Assembly (NCBI RefSeq): GCF_001027285.1
Contig: NZ_CP011509.1
Span: forward strand, 11,618,501 to 11,682,500
Source: Archangium gephyra
GTDB lineage: Bacteria > Myxococcota > Myxococcia > Myxococcales > Myxococcaceae
Length of the DNA: 64,000 nt
Direction of reading: 5' to 3'
In this document: in pieces, positions 51,223-60,487 of the stretch
Numbering within the stretch: the first letter of the stretch is position 1
Layout: each line of letters starts with the position of its first letter
Translations under genes and position numbers: made by a program
Notes under the pieces: generated by a model
What the model was told of the DNA's origin: nothing
Database searches by the model: none
The model's input: the letters and a program-made list of their open reading frames with translations, nothing else

Positions 51223-51990
51223 CTACCGGCGCGGCGTGGCGGTGCCGGCGTCGGTGGCGGTGCCAGCGTCGGTGGCGGGGGTGCCCATGCCGGCGTCGGT
51301 GGCGGGAGTGCCCATGCCGCCATCGGTGGTGGTGCCGCCGTCCGTGGCGGTGGCGGGGGTGGCCGGGGTGATGGCGGGCGGCGGGTTGATCAGCTCGAGC
51401 GAGGTCAGGAAGGCGTCGGCCTGGGGAGCACCGATGCTCGGGTTGTAGAGGACGAGCAGGGTGTAGAGGCGGGGCCCGACGAGGAAGTTGCGGGCGCGCA
51501 CCTCACCGGCATCGGAGGAGACGGTGAAGGACTTGCCGGCGTAGCCCTGGAGGGTGATGTCCTCCTCGGCCTTGATGGTGCCCTTGAGCTGGTTGACGAG
51601 GCCCGTCTTGCCCTCGTTGAGGAAGGCGGAGGCGGGGTTGGCGGCGACGATCTTCTCGGGGTAGTCGGCGGTGCTGATGGAGTAGAGGACGCCGCTCGGG
51701 TCGGAGATGGTCCAGGCGGCCGTCTTCACCTTGCCACCGGGGATGGCGACCTCGCCCCGCTGGGGCTGGGGCTCACCGGGGAACATGACGTTGAAGCCCT
51801 CGGGAGCGGAGAGCTTCTGGAGCTGGGTGGCGGGCCGGGCCTCCTCGGCGGGAGGCGTGGTGCCTCCCTCGTTGACCTCCTCGACGGTGGAGGAACCACC
51901 GCCGGTGGTGGCGGCGCCCTGGTTGGCGCAAGCGGCGCCGAGCAGGGAGATGGTGACGAGGGCGGCGAACAGTCGGGACAGCGATGACAT
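51223..51990 (-). CDS. Lipoprotein of unknown function with C-terminal TDAG repeats
   Basis: A 255-aa lipoprotein (lipobox SLLGAAC, Cys22). A low-complexity Gly/Thr linker is followed by a domain at about 55-200 that starts LSAPEGFNVMFPGEPQP, a form seen in small bacterial periplasmic domains of unknown role. The last 45 residues are Ala/Thr/Pro/Gly repeats built on TDAG and GTPA, encoded by imperfect tandem DNA repeats at 51235-51360. Repeat number may vary between strains. It lies between two hairpins and is probably transcribed alone. Confidence 0.75.
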   Translation of the reverse strand: MSSLSRLFAALVTISLLGAACANQGAATTGGGSSTVEEVNEGGTTPPAEEARPATQLQKLSAPEGFNVMFPGEPQPQRGEVAIPGGKVKTAAWTISDPSGVLYSISTADYPEKIVAANPASAFLNEGKTGLVNQLKGTIKAEEDITLQGYAGKSFTVSSDAGEVRARNFLVGPRLYTLLVLYNPSIGAPQADAFLTSLELINPPPAITPATPATATDGGTTTDGGMGTPATDAGMGTPATDAGTATDAGTATPRR

Positions 51991-52079
51991 ATGTGCGAGT
52001 CCTGAAGGTTGGGGTGGAAGACAGATGGCGGCGGACCCTACGACGAGTCCATCGCCGGTGCTACGGGGGAGTATTCGGA

Positions 52080-52110
52080 GTGACGGCTTTCACGAGGAAC
52101 AAGCCGTCAC
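52080..52110 (-). terminator. Terminator-like hairpin after the PQQ-propeller lipoprotein gene
   Basis: GTGACGGCTT / AAGCCGTCAC, a 10-bp perfect stem with an 11-nt loop, 3 nt past the stop at 52114. Confidence 0.7.
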
Positions 52111-52113
52111 CAC

Positions 52114-54240
52114 TCAAGGGCACGATGTGATGGGCGTCGCCGGGTTGCCGGTGTTGCGCGAGTCGTGCTGGTACTTGGGCCAGGGGGCCGAGGTGTCCAG
52201 GCCCCGGCTGTCCACGACGAAGGCGTACAGCTTGCCACCGGCGGGGACGTAGAGGACGCCGTGGTTGCCCGCCACCAACGCACCCGAGGCATCACGCGGA
52301 CAATCGAGCGTGGGCGACGCTTCCACCGTGCCCAGACCCGGAGTGAGCGTCCATCGCGGAGTCAGGGTGTCGGCGATCCAGGCTCTGACGGTGCCGTTGC
52401 TCGTAGCGGTGTAGACATTCCCATTCACCCCCAGGACCGGAGTGGCTCGGATGGCCGGGCTGCTCGCTGCGGTCTGCAACGCAGCACTGGTCAGGTTGAG
52501 CCGATTGAAATTGATGCTTCCGGTCGGCTCCGAGCCGAAGAAGACATTGTCCGGGGTCTCCAGCGCGCTCCCTACCGCCAGGCTGAAGACCCGCGAAGAC
52601 CACGATGTACCTGCCGGGTACAGGCGCGTGACATCCGCGGCACCAGCCTGCGGGATCTTGAACAGCCCGCCAGCGACAAAGTCAGTGGCAGCCGCTCCGC
52701 CGATGACGTCGGAGCCGACAAGCGCCAAGCTGCGGGTCACGGCAGGAGGATTCACCGGCCAGTTACTGCGGGGAACGCTAACACCGAAAGCATAGCTGGT
52801 AATCTTGGGCGACCCCGAAGCAACTCCAGCAAAGAAGATGCTGTCATTCTGCATTACGACAGGCGTTCCAGCGGTAAGCACCGGAATCTGCTCTCCCGTG
52901 GAAGGACTCTCAACCAACGGGCAAGGCACAGAAGCTCCGGGCCTGATGCCAACGATGATGGCGCCGGTATTGGAGTTATAGACACTGACTGCCGTCTCGA
53001 CCTGGGCCGTAGTCGTCTTCCCCAGTGCCAATGCGCCTTCAAAGGAACCATTCGGCGTAGTGCACGTCTGCCGCGTCCCGCCATCCTCACTTTGAAGGGC
53101 GTACAGGGTCCCATCATTGGCACCGTTGGCTCCCACATACACCAACTCGGTTCCCCCATCGGAAGCGCCAACAACCGGACCGCCAACGACCGCACCCACT
53201 GACGATTCCCACCTCAATGCACCTTCAGGGGTGAGCGCGAATACCTTGCCACTCGTATTCGCATTCGTGCCCAAGTAGATGGAGCCACCCGATCCGATGG
53301 CCGGGCCAGACCTGATGGCCCCAGCCGTCCCATCAAACACCCACTTCCACCGTGTGACATTGATGGTTGCGGAGCCGCTGCCTGCATTGCCGACCGTATC
53401 CTTGCCCTGAACAGCGGCGGTCATCGTGCCGCGGAAGGCATCGAAGGGAGGCTCCCACAGGCTCAACTGGGCCACGCCGCAGAAGCCCGCGTCACAGGCT
53501 CCGCTCGAGGCCGTGACAGCCACCGCGGGCGTGGTTCCACCATCCGTCCCCTGCAATGCGATCGTCACGGTGCTTGGATCCAGGTGCGGCTCGTTCGTCC
53601 GAATCTCCACCGGCACGGCCTGATCGCGGCGCCACGCGTTGGCCAGAGACGGATCCCCATAGGTCGTCCCGCCAGCGGCCACGCCCGCATCCGCCGGGGG
53701 CACGAACACCACGAACGTCGGCCCCGTCGTGTCCGCCGTCAAACGCACCGTGGTGCTCGGGCCTCCAGTCGCCGGGTACGCCGCCGTCAGGCGGAACTCC
53801 CCCTCCCCCGCTGGCGTCCACTGCGTGCTGTAGACACCCTCACTCCGCGTCACCGCCGTCAACGTGCCGCCCGTTCCACCGTCGCTCGCCACCACACTGA
53901 AGCTCAGCGTCTCGGGGAAGTTGCCCGCGAATCCCGTCCCCACGAGCAGCTCCGCCGTCACCGGCACCGGACCCGCTCCCACCACCCCGCCATCCCCCGG
54001 CGTCACCACCAGCCCCGTGTACCGGGGGGCGCAAACGTTCGCTAGCGTGCACGCCTGGTACGGCGCGCATGCCGGCTCGCACGAGCCTCCCTCCGCGCTC
54101 GCCGAGAAACACAACTTCCGCTCCGGGTCGCACGTTCCACCGTTCGGACAATCCGCATCCGTCTCGCACACGCGAAGCGGTGCGGTGCATCCCGCGAGTG
54201 CCCCCAACAGCAGCACCGTTCCGAGGACCTTGCGAAGCAT
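52114..54240 (-). CDS. Lipoprotein with Cys-rich N-terminus and PQQ-like beta-propeller
   Basis: A 708-aa lipoprotein (lipobox LLGALAGC, Cys18). A Cys-rich module (about 25-75: CETDADCPNGGTCDPERKLC, CEPACAPYQAC) is followed by two Ig/bacterial-adhesin-like domains to about 300, then propeller blades of the PQQ type (ALRWESSVGAVVGGPVV, NGNVYTATSNGTVRAW, GVLYVPAGGKLYAFVVD). No PQQ enzyme residues could be recognised, so a binding or structural role is likelier. ATG 54240 is chosen because GGGGAG lies 9 nt before it. It is divergent from the gene at 54382; the 141-nt gap should hold both promoters. Confidence 0.82.
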   Translation of the reverse strand: MLRKVLGTVLLLGALAGCTAPLRVCETDADCPNGGTCDPERKLCFSASAEGGSCEPACAPYQACTLANVCAPRYTGLVVTPGDGGVVGAGPVPVTAELLVGTGFAGNFPETLSFSVVASDGGTGGTLTAVTRSEGVYSTQWTPAGEGEFRLTAAYPATGGPSTTVRLTADTTGPTFVVFVPPADAGVAAGGTTYGDPSLANAWRRDQAVPVEIRTNEPHLDPSTVTIALQGTDGGTTPAVAVTASSGACDAGFCGVAQLSLWEPPFDAFRGTMTAAVQGKDTVGNAGSGSATINVTRWKWVFDGTAGAIRSGPAIGSGGSIYLGTNANTSGKVFALTPEGALRWESSVGAVVGGPVVGASDGGTELVYVGANGANDGTLYALQSEDGGTRQTCTTPNGSFEGALALGKTTTAQVETAVSVYNSNTGAIIVGIRPGASVPCPLVESPSTGEQIPVLTAGTPVVMQNDSIFFAGVASGSPKITSYAFGVSVPRSNWPVNPPAVTRSLALVGSDVIGGAAATDFVAGGLFKIPQAGAADVTRLYPAGTSWSSRVFSLAVGSALETPDNVFFGSEPTGSINFNRLNLTSAALQTAASSPAIRATPVLGVNGNVYTATSNGTVRAWIADTLTPRWTLTPGLGTVEASPTLDCPRDASGALVAGNHGVLYVPAGGKLYAFVVDSRGLDTSAPWPKYQHDSRNTGNPATPITSCP

Positions 54241-54381
54241 CACGGTCATCTCCCCAAACCCATTTGACGGCCCACCTGTGGTGGATAGCATGGTGCCCCT
54301 ACTCGCGGAAGTTGCGCTCCCCTGGCCATCTCCACTCGATGACCGTTCCGCGACCGACTTGTCCCTTCTCGGGGGTCCTCC

Positions 54382-55383
54382 GTGAAACCTCACCCCACTC
54401 CGCGACCCCTCCTCCTCACGCTCGGCCTCCTGCTCGCTCCCGCCGCCTCGGCCCAGACGGACTTCGTCGCCCTGCACCCGTGCGCCATCGTCGGGGAGAA
54501 GGACAAGGCCAAGGTCCAGGACCACCAGGCCCTCTGCGCCACGGAGATCGCCCGCGGCGACATCCAGCTCGTGCCCTCCGACCTGGTCCGCGCCTTCCTC
54601 GACAAGGAGCCCAAGAAGTCCTGCGCTCCGGCTAAGAAGCCCGCCGAGTGCCTCGGCAGGCTCGCCACCGCCACCCAGGCCAGCCGCGCCGTCCTCATCA
54701 CGCTCGACCCCGGGCAGCTCACCCGCGTCTCCGGCCTCGTGGTGAACCCCCGCGGCGAGGTGGTCGATCAGAAGAGCATCCAGATCCGCAGCCGCGGTCA
54801 GCCCCAGGCCGAGCTCATCCGCACCGCCATCACCCGCCTGCGCGAGCAGCTCAACCTCGTCCCCCTCAAGGTCACGCCCCTCGTCGAGCAGCCGCCGCTC
54901 CCGCCGCTCGTGGCGACGACTCCCCCGCCCGCCCAGGAGACCACCCCCCTGGTCCCCGCGCCGCTGGCCGAGGCTCCCACCGCGTCCGCCCCGCCGCCGG
55001 CCGTCGGCGTGAGCCAGTCGGCCTCGAGCGACGGGCGCACCTGGAAGACACCCGTGGCCTATGCGTCCGCGGGCGCGGGGGTCGTGGCACTCGGTCTCTC
55101 GGGGTTCTTCGCCATCAGCGGCAACAACGCGATGGTCGAGTCCAACAAGCCCTACGCCAACAACCGCTACCCGCCCCAGTCCGAGTTGGCGAACATCAGC
55201 CAGCTGCGCCAGCAGGCCACCACCCAGCGCATCCTCGCGGGCGTGAGCGCCGGCGTGGGGGCCGCGCTCGTCGGCACGGGCGTCTACCTCTGGCTCCATG
55301 ACCGCAAGGCGCCGCCCGCTCCGGGTGTCGCCGCCCTCTCGGTGGGCCCCGGCGGGGTGAGCGTCCTCGGCGTCCTGCCCTGA
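54382..55383 (+). CDS. Exported protein of unknown function with Pro-rich linker and two C-terminal membrane helices
   Basis: A 333-aa protein that I cannot assign. It has a signal peptide (LLLTLGLLLAPAASA), a domain to about 165 with paired Cys (HPCAIVGEKDKAK, CAPAKKPAECLGRL) that recalls small curli/TolB-like nucleotide- or peptide-binding folds, a Pro-rich linker (about 170-215), and hydrophobic stretches at about 225-247 and 280-305. Myxobacteria have many such proteins of the PEGA/TonB-accessory style. The start is GTG 54382. A REP-like palindrome separates it from the convergent livF gene. Confidence 0.7.
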   Translation: MKPHPTPRPLLLTLGLLLAPAASAQTDFVALHPCAIVGEKDKAKVQDHQALCATEIARGDIQLVPSDLVRAFLDKEPKKSCAPAKKPAECLGRLATATQASRAVLITLDPGQLTRVSGLVVNPRGEVVDQKSIQIRSRGQPQAELIRTAITRLREQLNLVPLKVTPLVEQPPLPPLVATTPPPAQETTPLVPAPLAEAPTASAPPPAVGVSQSASSDGRTWKTPVAYASAGAGVVALGLSGFFAISGNNAMVESNKPYANNRYPPQSELANISQLRQQATTQRILAGVSAGVGAALVGTGVYLWLHDRKAPPAPGVAALSVGPGGVSVLGVLP

Positions 55384-55405
55384 AACGGAAGGACCCCCAC
55401 CCCGA

Positions 55406-55426
55406 CCCTCTCCCAGGGGGAGAGGG
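55406..55426. repeat. REP-like palindrome 3 (inverted relative to copies 1 and 2)
   Basis: CCCTCTCCC-AGG-GGGAGAGGG, here preceded by CCCCACCCCGA, the complement of the flank that follows copies 1 and 2. It lies between convergent genes and may serve as a terminator. Confidence 0.8.
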
Positions 55427-55432
55427 AGGCGG

Positions 55433-56188
55433 CTACTCGCCCAGGTAGGCCTTGCGGATCTCCGGGCTCTCCAGCAGCGCCTTGCCCGGACCCGCCATCA
55501 CCACCTCGCCCGTCTCCAGCACGTAGCCGTAGTGGGCGAAGTTCAACGCCAGGTGCGCGTTCTGCTCCACCAGCAGGATGCTCACCCCCGCGGCGTTCAC
55601 GTCCCGGAGGTTGCGGAAGATGGTCTCCGTCACCTGCGGCGCCAGCCCCAGCGAGGGCTCGTCCAGCAGCAGCAGCTTGGGCCGGCTCAGCAGCGCGCGG
55701 GCAATGGCCAGCATCTGCTGCTCGCCTCCCGACAGCGTCCCCGCCAGCTGCTTGCGCCGCTCCTTCAGCTTGGGGAAGAGCCCGTAGCTCTTCTCCAGGT
55801 CCGCCGCGATGCCGTCCGCGTCGTTGCGCAGGTACGCGCCCAGCTCCAGGTTCTCCAGCACCGTCAGGTTCGGGAAGATGCCCCGGCCCTCGGGCGCGTG
55901 CGCCATGCCGCGCGGCACCAGCGTGTGCGCCTTGGCGCCCGTGGTGTCCTCGCCCGCGAAGGAGATGCGCCCGCCCACCGGCTTGAGCATCCCGCTCACC
56001 GCCCGCAGCGTGCTCGTCTTCCCCGCGCCGTTGGCGCCGATGAGCGCCACCACCTCGCCCTTGCCCACCTTCAGCGTCACGCCCTTGAGCGCCTGGATGG
56101 CCCCATAGGACACCTTCACCCCGTCCACCGTCAGCAGCGGCGCGAACTCCTGGCGCGCGCCCAGCACCTTCACCTGTGCCTCGCTCAC
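55433..56188 (-). CDS. livF: Branched-chain amino-acid ABC transporter ATP-binding protein LivF
   Basis: A 251-aa ABC ATPase. Walker A is GANGAGKTST, the signature is LSGGEQQMLAIARAL, Walker B is LLLLDEPSLGL. The C-terminus ends RKAYLGE as in LivF. GTG 56188 overlaps the livG stop (GTGA). It powers uptake of Leu/Ile/Val or a related substrate with LivG. It is the last gene of the five-gene operon. Confidence 0.94.
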   Translation of the reverse strand: MSEAQVKVLGARQEFAPLLTVDGVKVSYGAIQALKGVTLKVGKGEVVALIGANGAGKTSTLRAVSGMLKPVGGRISFAGEDTTGAKAHTLVPRGMAHAPEGRGIFPNLTVLENLELGAYLRNDADGIAADLEKSYGLFPKLKERRKQLAGTLSGGEQQMLAIARALLSRPKLLLLDEPSLGLAPQVTETIFRNLRDVNAAGVSILLVEQNAHLALNFAHYGYVLETGEVVMAGPGKALLESPEIRKAYLGE

Positions 56189-57036
56189 GCCGCGCCTCCG
56201 TGCGACTCCAGGTAGCTGTCTCCCAGGTACGCCTCGATGACCTTCCGGTCGCTGCGCACCTCGGCCGGCGCGCCCCGGGCGATCGTCTCGCCGTGGTCCA
56301 GCACCGTGATCTGCTCGCAAATGCCCATCACGAGCTTCATGTCGTGCTCGATGACGAGAATCCCCAGGTCGAACTCGTCCCGGAGCTTGCGGATGAGCAC
56401 CATCAGGTCCGCCTTCTCGCGCGTGTTCATGCCCGCCGCCGGCTCGTCCAGCAGCAGCACCTTGGGCCGCGTGCCCAGCGCGCGGGCGATCTCCAGCCGC
56501 CGCTGCTCACCGTACGGCAGGTTGCGCGCCTCCTCGTCGCGGCGGTGCGCCAGCCCCATCACCTCCAGCAGGTGCTCGGCCTGCCGCGTGAGCTCGCGCT
56601 CCTCGGCCTGGAAGCCCGGCGTCAGCATCAGCGCCCGCCACCAGTCGCGGTAGTTGCGCATGGCCCCGCGGAACTTCGCGCCCGCGCCCAGGCCCTCCTC
56701 GTTCAGCGCGGCCTGGCCCCGGCACGCCACCTTCACGTTGTCCAACGCCGTCAGCGCCCGGAACAGGCGGATGTTCTGGAAGGTGCGCGCCAGCCCCAGG
56801 TGGTTGATTTGATGCGGCAGCCGCCCGTTCACCCGCTGCCCGGACACGCGCACCTCGCCCTGGGTGGGCTGGTACACCCCCGTCAGCACGTTGAACGCGG
56901 TCGTCTTGCCCGCGCCGTTGGGGCCGATGAGGCCCTGCAGGTCTCCCTTGTGGATGGCGAGATTGAAGTCCGAGAGCGCCTTGAGGCCTCCGAACTGGAT
57001 GCTCACCCCCACGGCTTCGAGCAGCGGGCCGCTCAT
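56185..57036 (-). CDS. livG: Branched-chain amino-acid ABC transporter ATP-binding protein LivG
   Basis: A 283-aa ABC ATPase. Walker A is GPNGAGKTT, the signature is LPYGEQRRLEIARAL, Walker B is VLLLDEPAAGMN. An inserted arm around residues 115-150 is typical of LivG. ATG 57036 overlaps the livM stop by one base (TGATG) and its stop overlaps the livF start, so expression is coupled. Confidence 0.94.
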   Translation of the reverse strand: MSGPLLEAVGVSIQFGGLKALSDFNLAIHKGDLQGLIGPNGAGKTTAFNVLTGVYQPTQGEVRVSGQRVNGRLPHQINHLGLARTFQNIRLFRALTALDNVKVACRGQAALNEEGLGAGAKFRGAMRNYRDWWRALMLTPGFQAEERELTRQAEHLLEVMGLAHRRDEEARNLPYGEQRRLEIARALGTRPKVLLLDEPAAGMNTREKADLMVLIRKLRDEFDLGILVIEHDMKLVMGICEQITVLDHGETIARGAPAEVRSDRKVIEAYLGDSYLESHGGAA

Positions 57037-58100
57037 CACATCCCCTTCCGGCGGCGAGGAATCCATCGCGGAATCACTTCCCACAGCTCCTTCGTGCCGA
57101 ACAAGCCCTGCGGGCGCGACAGCATGAGCACCACCAGCAGCAGGCCGTACACGGGCATGCGGATCTGATCCACCTGCTGCGCCAGGTTGCTCTCGGAGCC
57201 AAACGCGGAGAAGGCCGAGCGCAGCGCCTCGGGCAGCAGCGTGAGGAACACCGCCGCCACGATGGCGCCTGTGGTCGAGCCCAGCCCGCCCAGCACCACC
57301 ATGACGACGATCTCCATCGACTTCACGAAGGTGAAGGAGCCCGGGTTGATGATGGGCACGAAGTGGGCGAACAACCCGCCGGCCACGCCCGCGAAGAAGG
57401 ACGAGATGACGAAGGCGCGCACCTTGTAGCCCGTGGTGTTGACGCCCATGGCCTCGGCGGCCACCTCGTCCTCGCGGATGGCCCACAGGCTGCGGCCGTG
57501 GCTGGAGCCCGCGATGCGGCGCGCCACCAGCACCACCAGGAACACCCAGAAGCCCACCATGGCCACCGAGGACGTCTGGGGAATGCCACTCAGGCCCAGC
57601 GCCCGTCCGAAGGCCTCGGTGTTCGTCACCGCCACGCGGATGATCTCCCCGAAGCCCAGCGTCACGATGGCCAGGTAGTCCCCGCGCAGGCGCAGGCTGG
57701 GCAGGCCCACCAGGAAGCCGGCCAACGCCGCGGAGATGCCGCCCACCAGCAGCGCCACCACGAGGAACACCTGATCACTCACCGCCACCGGCAGGAAGGA
57801 GAGGGCCACGTCCTTGAGCGCCAGCGACGTGACACCGGCCAGGTAGGCCCCCACCGCCATGAAGCCCGCGTGGCCAATGGAGAACTGGCCCGTCATCCCG
57901 TTCACGATGTTGAGGCTCACCGCGAGGATGATGTTCACCGCCATGATGGACAGCAGGTAGTTGGCGAACGGCGAATTGCTCAGCAGCCAATCCAGCACGA
58001 GCAGCGCCGGCACGGCCACCAGCACGGGGAGGATGCCCCGGAGGGAGGCGGGAACCCCGGACGGGCTCCCGGAACCAGAGACAGCGGAAGCGGTTCGCAT
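57036..58100 (-). CDS. livM: Branched-chain amino-acid ABC transporter permease LivM
   Basis: A 354-aa inner-membrane permease with about nine helices. NGMTGQFSIGHAGFMAVGAY and the EAMGVNTTGYKVRAFVISS loop, which contacts the ATPases, are LivM hallmarks. It starts at ATG 58100, 8 nt after the livH stop, and shares one base with livG. Confidence 0.94.
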   Translation of the reverse strand: MRTASAVSGSGSPSGVPASLRGILPVLVAVPALLVLDWLLSNSPFANYLLSIMAVNIILAVSLNIVNGMTGQFSIGHAGFMAVGAYLAGVTSLALKDVALSFLPVAVSDQVFLVVALLVGGISAALAGFLVGLPSLRLRGDYLAIVTLGFGEIIRVAVTNTEAFGRALGLSGIPQTSSVAMVGFWVFLVVLVARRIAGSSHGRSLWAIREDEVAAEAMGVNTTGYKVRAFVISSFFAGVAGGLFAHFVPIINPGSFTFVKSMEIVVMVVLGGLGSTTGAIVAAVFLTLLPEALRSAFSAFGSESNLAQQVDQIRMPVYGLLLVVLMLSRPQGLFGTKELWEVIPRWIPRRRKGM

Positions 58101-58108
58101 GGGCGGCG

Positions 58109-59038
58109 TCAGACCTTCTCCGCCGCGACCCGGCCGAAGAGACCGCCGGGCCGGACGAGCAGCACGAGGATGAGGAAGCCGAAGGCCACGGCGTCACGCC
58201 AGGTGCTCGCCGCGTAGCCCACCACGAACTCTTCCACCAGGCCCAGCAGCAGCCCGCCCACCATGGCGCCCGGCACGTTACCGATGCCCCCGATGACGGC
58301 CGCCACGAAGGCCTTCAGGCCCACGTACAGCCCCATCAGCGGGCTCACCGACGTGTCCTTGATGGCGTACAGCAGGCCGGCGCCCGCCGCCAGCGCGCTG
58401 CCGATCATGAACGTCACCGAGATGACCCGGTCCGTGGGGATGCCCATCAGCGCCGCCACGCGGTGATCGAACGAGACCGCCCGCATGGCCCGGCCAAAGC
58501 GCGTGCCGTAGACGAGGTACTGCAGGCCCGCCATCAGCACCACCGCCAGCACCAGGGAGATGACCTGCCAGTTCCACACCACCACGTCCGGGAACTCGGG
58601 GTCGCCCAGGGTGAACCACTGCGAGGGCTGGATGATCTGCGGGAAGGCGCGCGGCGCCGAGCCCGGCAGGAAGCCGATGTCGAGTTGGAAGCCGTACGAG
58701 AGCGTGAACGAGATGCCGATGGCGGTGATGAGCGCGGTGAGCCGCGGCTTCTCGCGCAGCGGCCGGTAGGCGAAGCGCTCGATGAGGAAGCCCATGAGCG
58801 CGCAGCCTCCCATGGCCACCACGAAGATGAGCAGCACGCCCCAGGGGGAGCTCTGCGCCTGACGCCCCAGCCCGAAGGCCGTGGCGTAGCCCATGTACAC
58901 GCCAACCATCATCACGTCGCCGTGGGCGAAGTTGATGAGCTTGAGAACGCCATACACCATCGTGTACCCGAGCGCGACGAGCGCGTAGATGGTACCCGCG
59001 GAGATGCCGTTGATGAGGTGCTGGATGAACTCGGACAT
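58109..59038 (-). CDS. livH: Branched-chain amino-acid ABC transporter permease LivH
   Basis: A 309-aa permease with about eight helices. It starts MSEFIQHLINGISAGTIYAL and has NFAHGDVMMVGVYMGY; the LMGIPTDRVISVTF loop is the ATPase-contact region. ATG 59038 overlaps the livK stop by one base (TAATG). Confidence 0.94.
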   Translation of the reverse strand: MSEFIQHLINGISAGTIYALVALGYTMVYGVLKLINFAHGDVMMVGVYMGYATAFGLGRQAQSSPWGVLLIFVVAMGGCALMGFLIERFAYRPLREKPRLTALITAIGISFTLSYGFQLDIGFLPGSAPRAFPQIIQPSQWFTLGDPEFPDVVVWNWQVISLVLAVVLMAGLQYLVYGTRFGRAMRAVSFDHRVAALMGIPTDRVISVTFMIGSALAAGAGLLYAIKDTSVSPLMGLYVGLKAFVAAVIGGIGNVPGAMVGGLLLGLVEEFVVGYAASTWRDAVAFGFLILVLLVRPGGLFGRVAAEKV

Positions 59039-60243
59039 TACGGATTGATGGTGGTGACGAACTCGGTCTTGCCGTTGCCGATCTTGAGGATCGCCGCCGA
59101 CTTCACCGCATTCCGGTTCTGGTCCAGCGTGATGTTGCCCGCCACGCCCGGGAAGTCCTTCGTCTGGGCGATGGCATCGCGCACCGCCGGGCCGCTCGTG
59201 TCCTGGGCCCGCTCGAGCGCGGCGATGGCCACCTTGGCCGCGTCGTAGCCGAGCGCCGCCAGCGCGTCCGGCACGCCGCCGTACGCCGCCTTGTAGTCCG
59301 AGATGAACTTCTGCACCTTCGGATCCGGGTTGGACGGCGAGTAGTGGTTGGAGAAGTAGCTCCCGTCGAGCGCGTTGCCGGCCAGCTCGTAGAGCTTCTC
59401 GGAGTCCCACCCATCACCGCCCATCAGCGGCACCGTCACGCCCATCTCGCGCGCCTGACGGGCGATGATGCCCACGTCGTTGTAGTAGCCCGGCACGTAG
59501 ATGGCCTGCGGCTTCTCCTTCTTGATGGCGGTGAGCTGCGCGCGGAAGTTCGTGTCGCCCTGGGAGTAGCTCTGCGTGGTGACGATCTTCCCGCCCATCT
59601 CCGCGAACTTCTGCGTGAACACGTCCGTGAGGCCGATGGAGTAGGCGCTCTTGTTGTCCTGGAGGATGGCCACCCGGTCCGCCTTCAGGTGCTCGCGGGC
59701 GAACTTCGCCATCACGAAGCCCTGGAAGGGATCGATGAAGCACACGCGGAAGATGTACTCGCCCTTCTCGGTGACGGAGGGGTTGGTGGAGGACGGGGTG
59801 ATCATGGGCACCCCGGCCGCCTGGGCCTTCTCGGCCATGGCCAGCGAGTTGGACGAGGCCACCTCGCCGAGGATGAGCACCACCTTGTCCTGGGTGATGA
59901 GGCGGGTGACGGCCTGGGCGGCCTCCTCCGGCTTGCCCTGGTCGTCATAGACGATCACCTTGAGCTTCTTGCCCTTCACCCCACCGGCCGCGTTGGCCTC
60001 CTTGATGGCCAGGTCCACGCCGTTGCGGGTGGACACGCCGAAGGTGGCCTGGGCACCGGTGAGGCTGCCCACCTCGCCGAGCACGATGGTGTCCGAGGCC
60101 GCGGGTGTAGCTCCGCCGGCCGCCGGCTGGGCAACCTGCCCTCCCTGCCCTCCCTTGTCGGCGGGAGCGGGCTGGGTCTTCTTCTCGCAAGCGCCCGCGA
60201 ACAGCGCGAACGCGGCGAGGATCATCGGGGCGAAACGGCGCAT
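59038..60243 (-). CDS. livK: Branched-chain amino-acid ABC transporter substrate-binding lipoprotein LivK
   Basis: A 401-aa binding protein with a lipobox (ALFAGAC, Cys19) and a short Gly/Gln/Pro linker. The type 1 periplasmic-binding fold is plain: GEVGSLTGAQATFGVSTRNG, PMITPSSTNPSVTEKG, GGDGWDSEKLYEL. The lipid anchor is unusual for gamma-proteobacterial LivK but common elsewhere. ATG 60243 has AGGAG 9 nt upstream; ATG 60252 directly abuts that site. It is the first gene of livKHMGF. The 244-nt gap to the divergent gene should hold the promoter; no clear element was found. Confidence 0.92.
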   Translation of the reverse strand: MRRFAPMILAAFALFAGACEKKTQPAPADKGGQGGQVAQPAAGGATPAASDTIVLGEVGSLTGAQATFGVSTRNGVDLAIKEANAAGGVKGKKLKVIVYDDQGKPEEAAQAVTRLITQDKVVLILGEVASSNSLAMAEKAQAAGVPMITPSSTNPSVTEKGEYIFRVCFIDPFQGFVMAKFAREHLKADRVAILQDNKSAYSIGLTDVFTQKFAEMGGKIVTTQSYSQGDTNFRAQLTAIKKEKPQAIYVPGYYNDVGIIARQAREMGVTVPLMGGDGWDSEKLYELAGNALDGSYFSNHYSPSNPDPKVQKFISDYKAAYGGVPDALAALGYDAAKVAIAALERAQDTSGPAVRDAIAQTKDFPGVAGNITLDQNRNAVKSAAILKIGNGKTEFVTTINP

Positions 60244-60487
60244 GAGGGGCATCTCCTGGGTCGGGCCACGGAAAAGCCCCGGTTTTCTATGGGGATGCGA
60301 AAGAGGGGTCAAGCTCGCAACACCTCGCCCGTCCGCTCCCCCCCGGGTTTTCCACCCGGAGTCCCAGCCCTCCCCCCCTTGGAGGACCCACGAGCCGCCA
60401 GGGTCCTCCCGGCTTCCCGCTCCGAGGATGCCCTCCCCTCCCCGGGTCCCCACCTTTCCTGAAGAAGAACATTCCCAGGAGGCGGAC

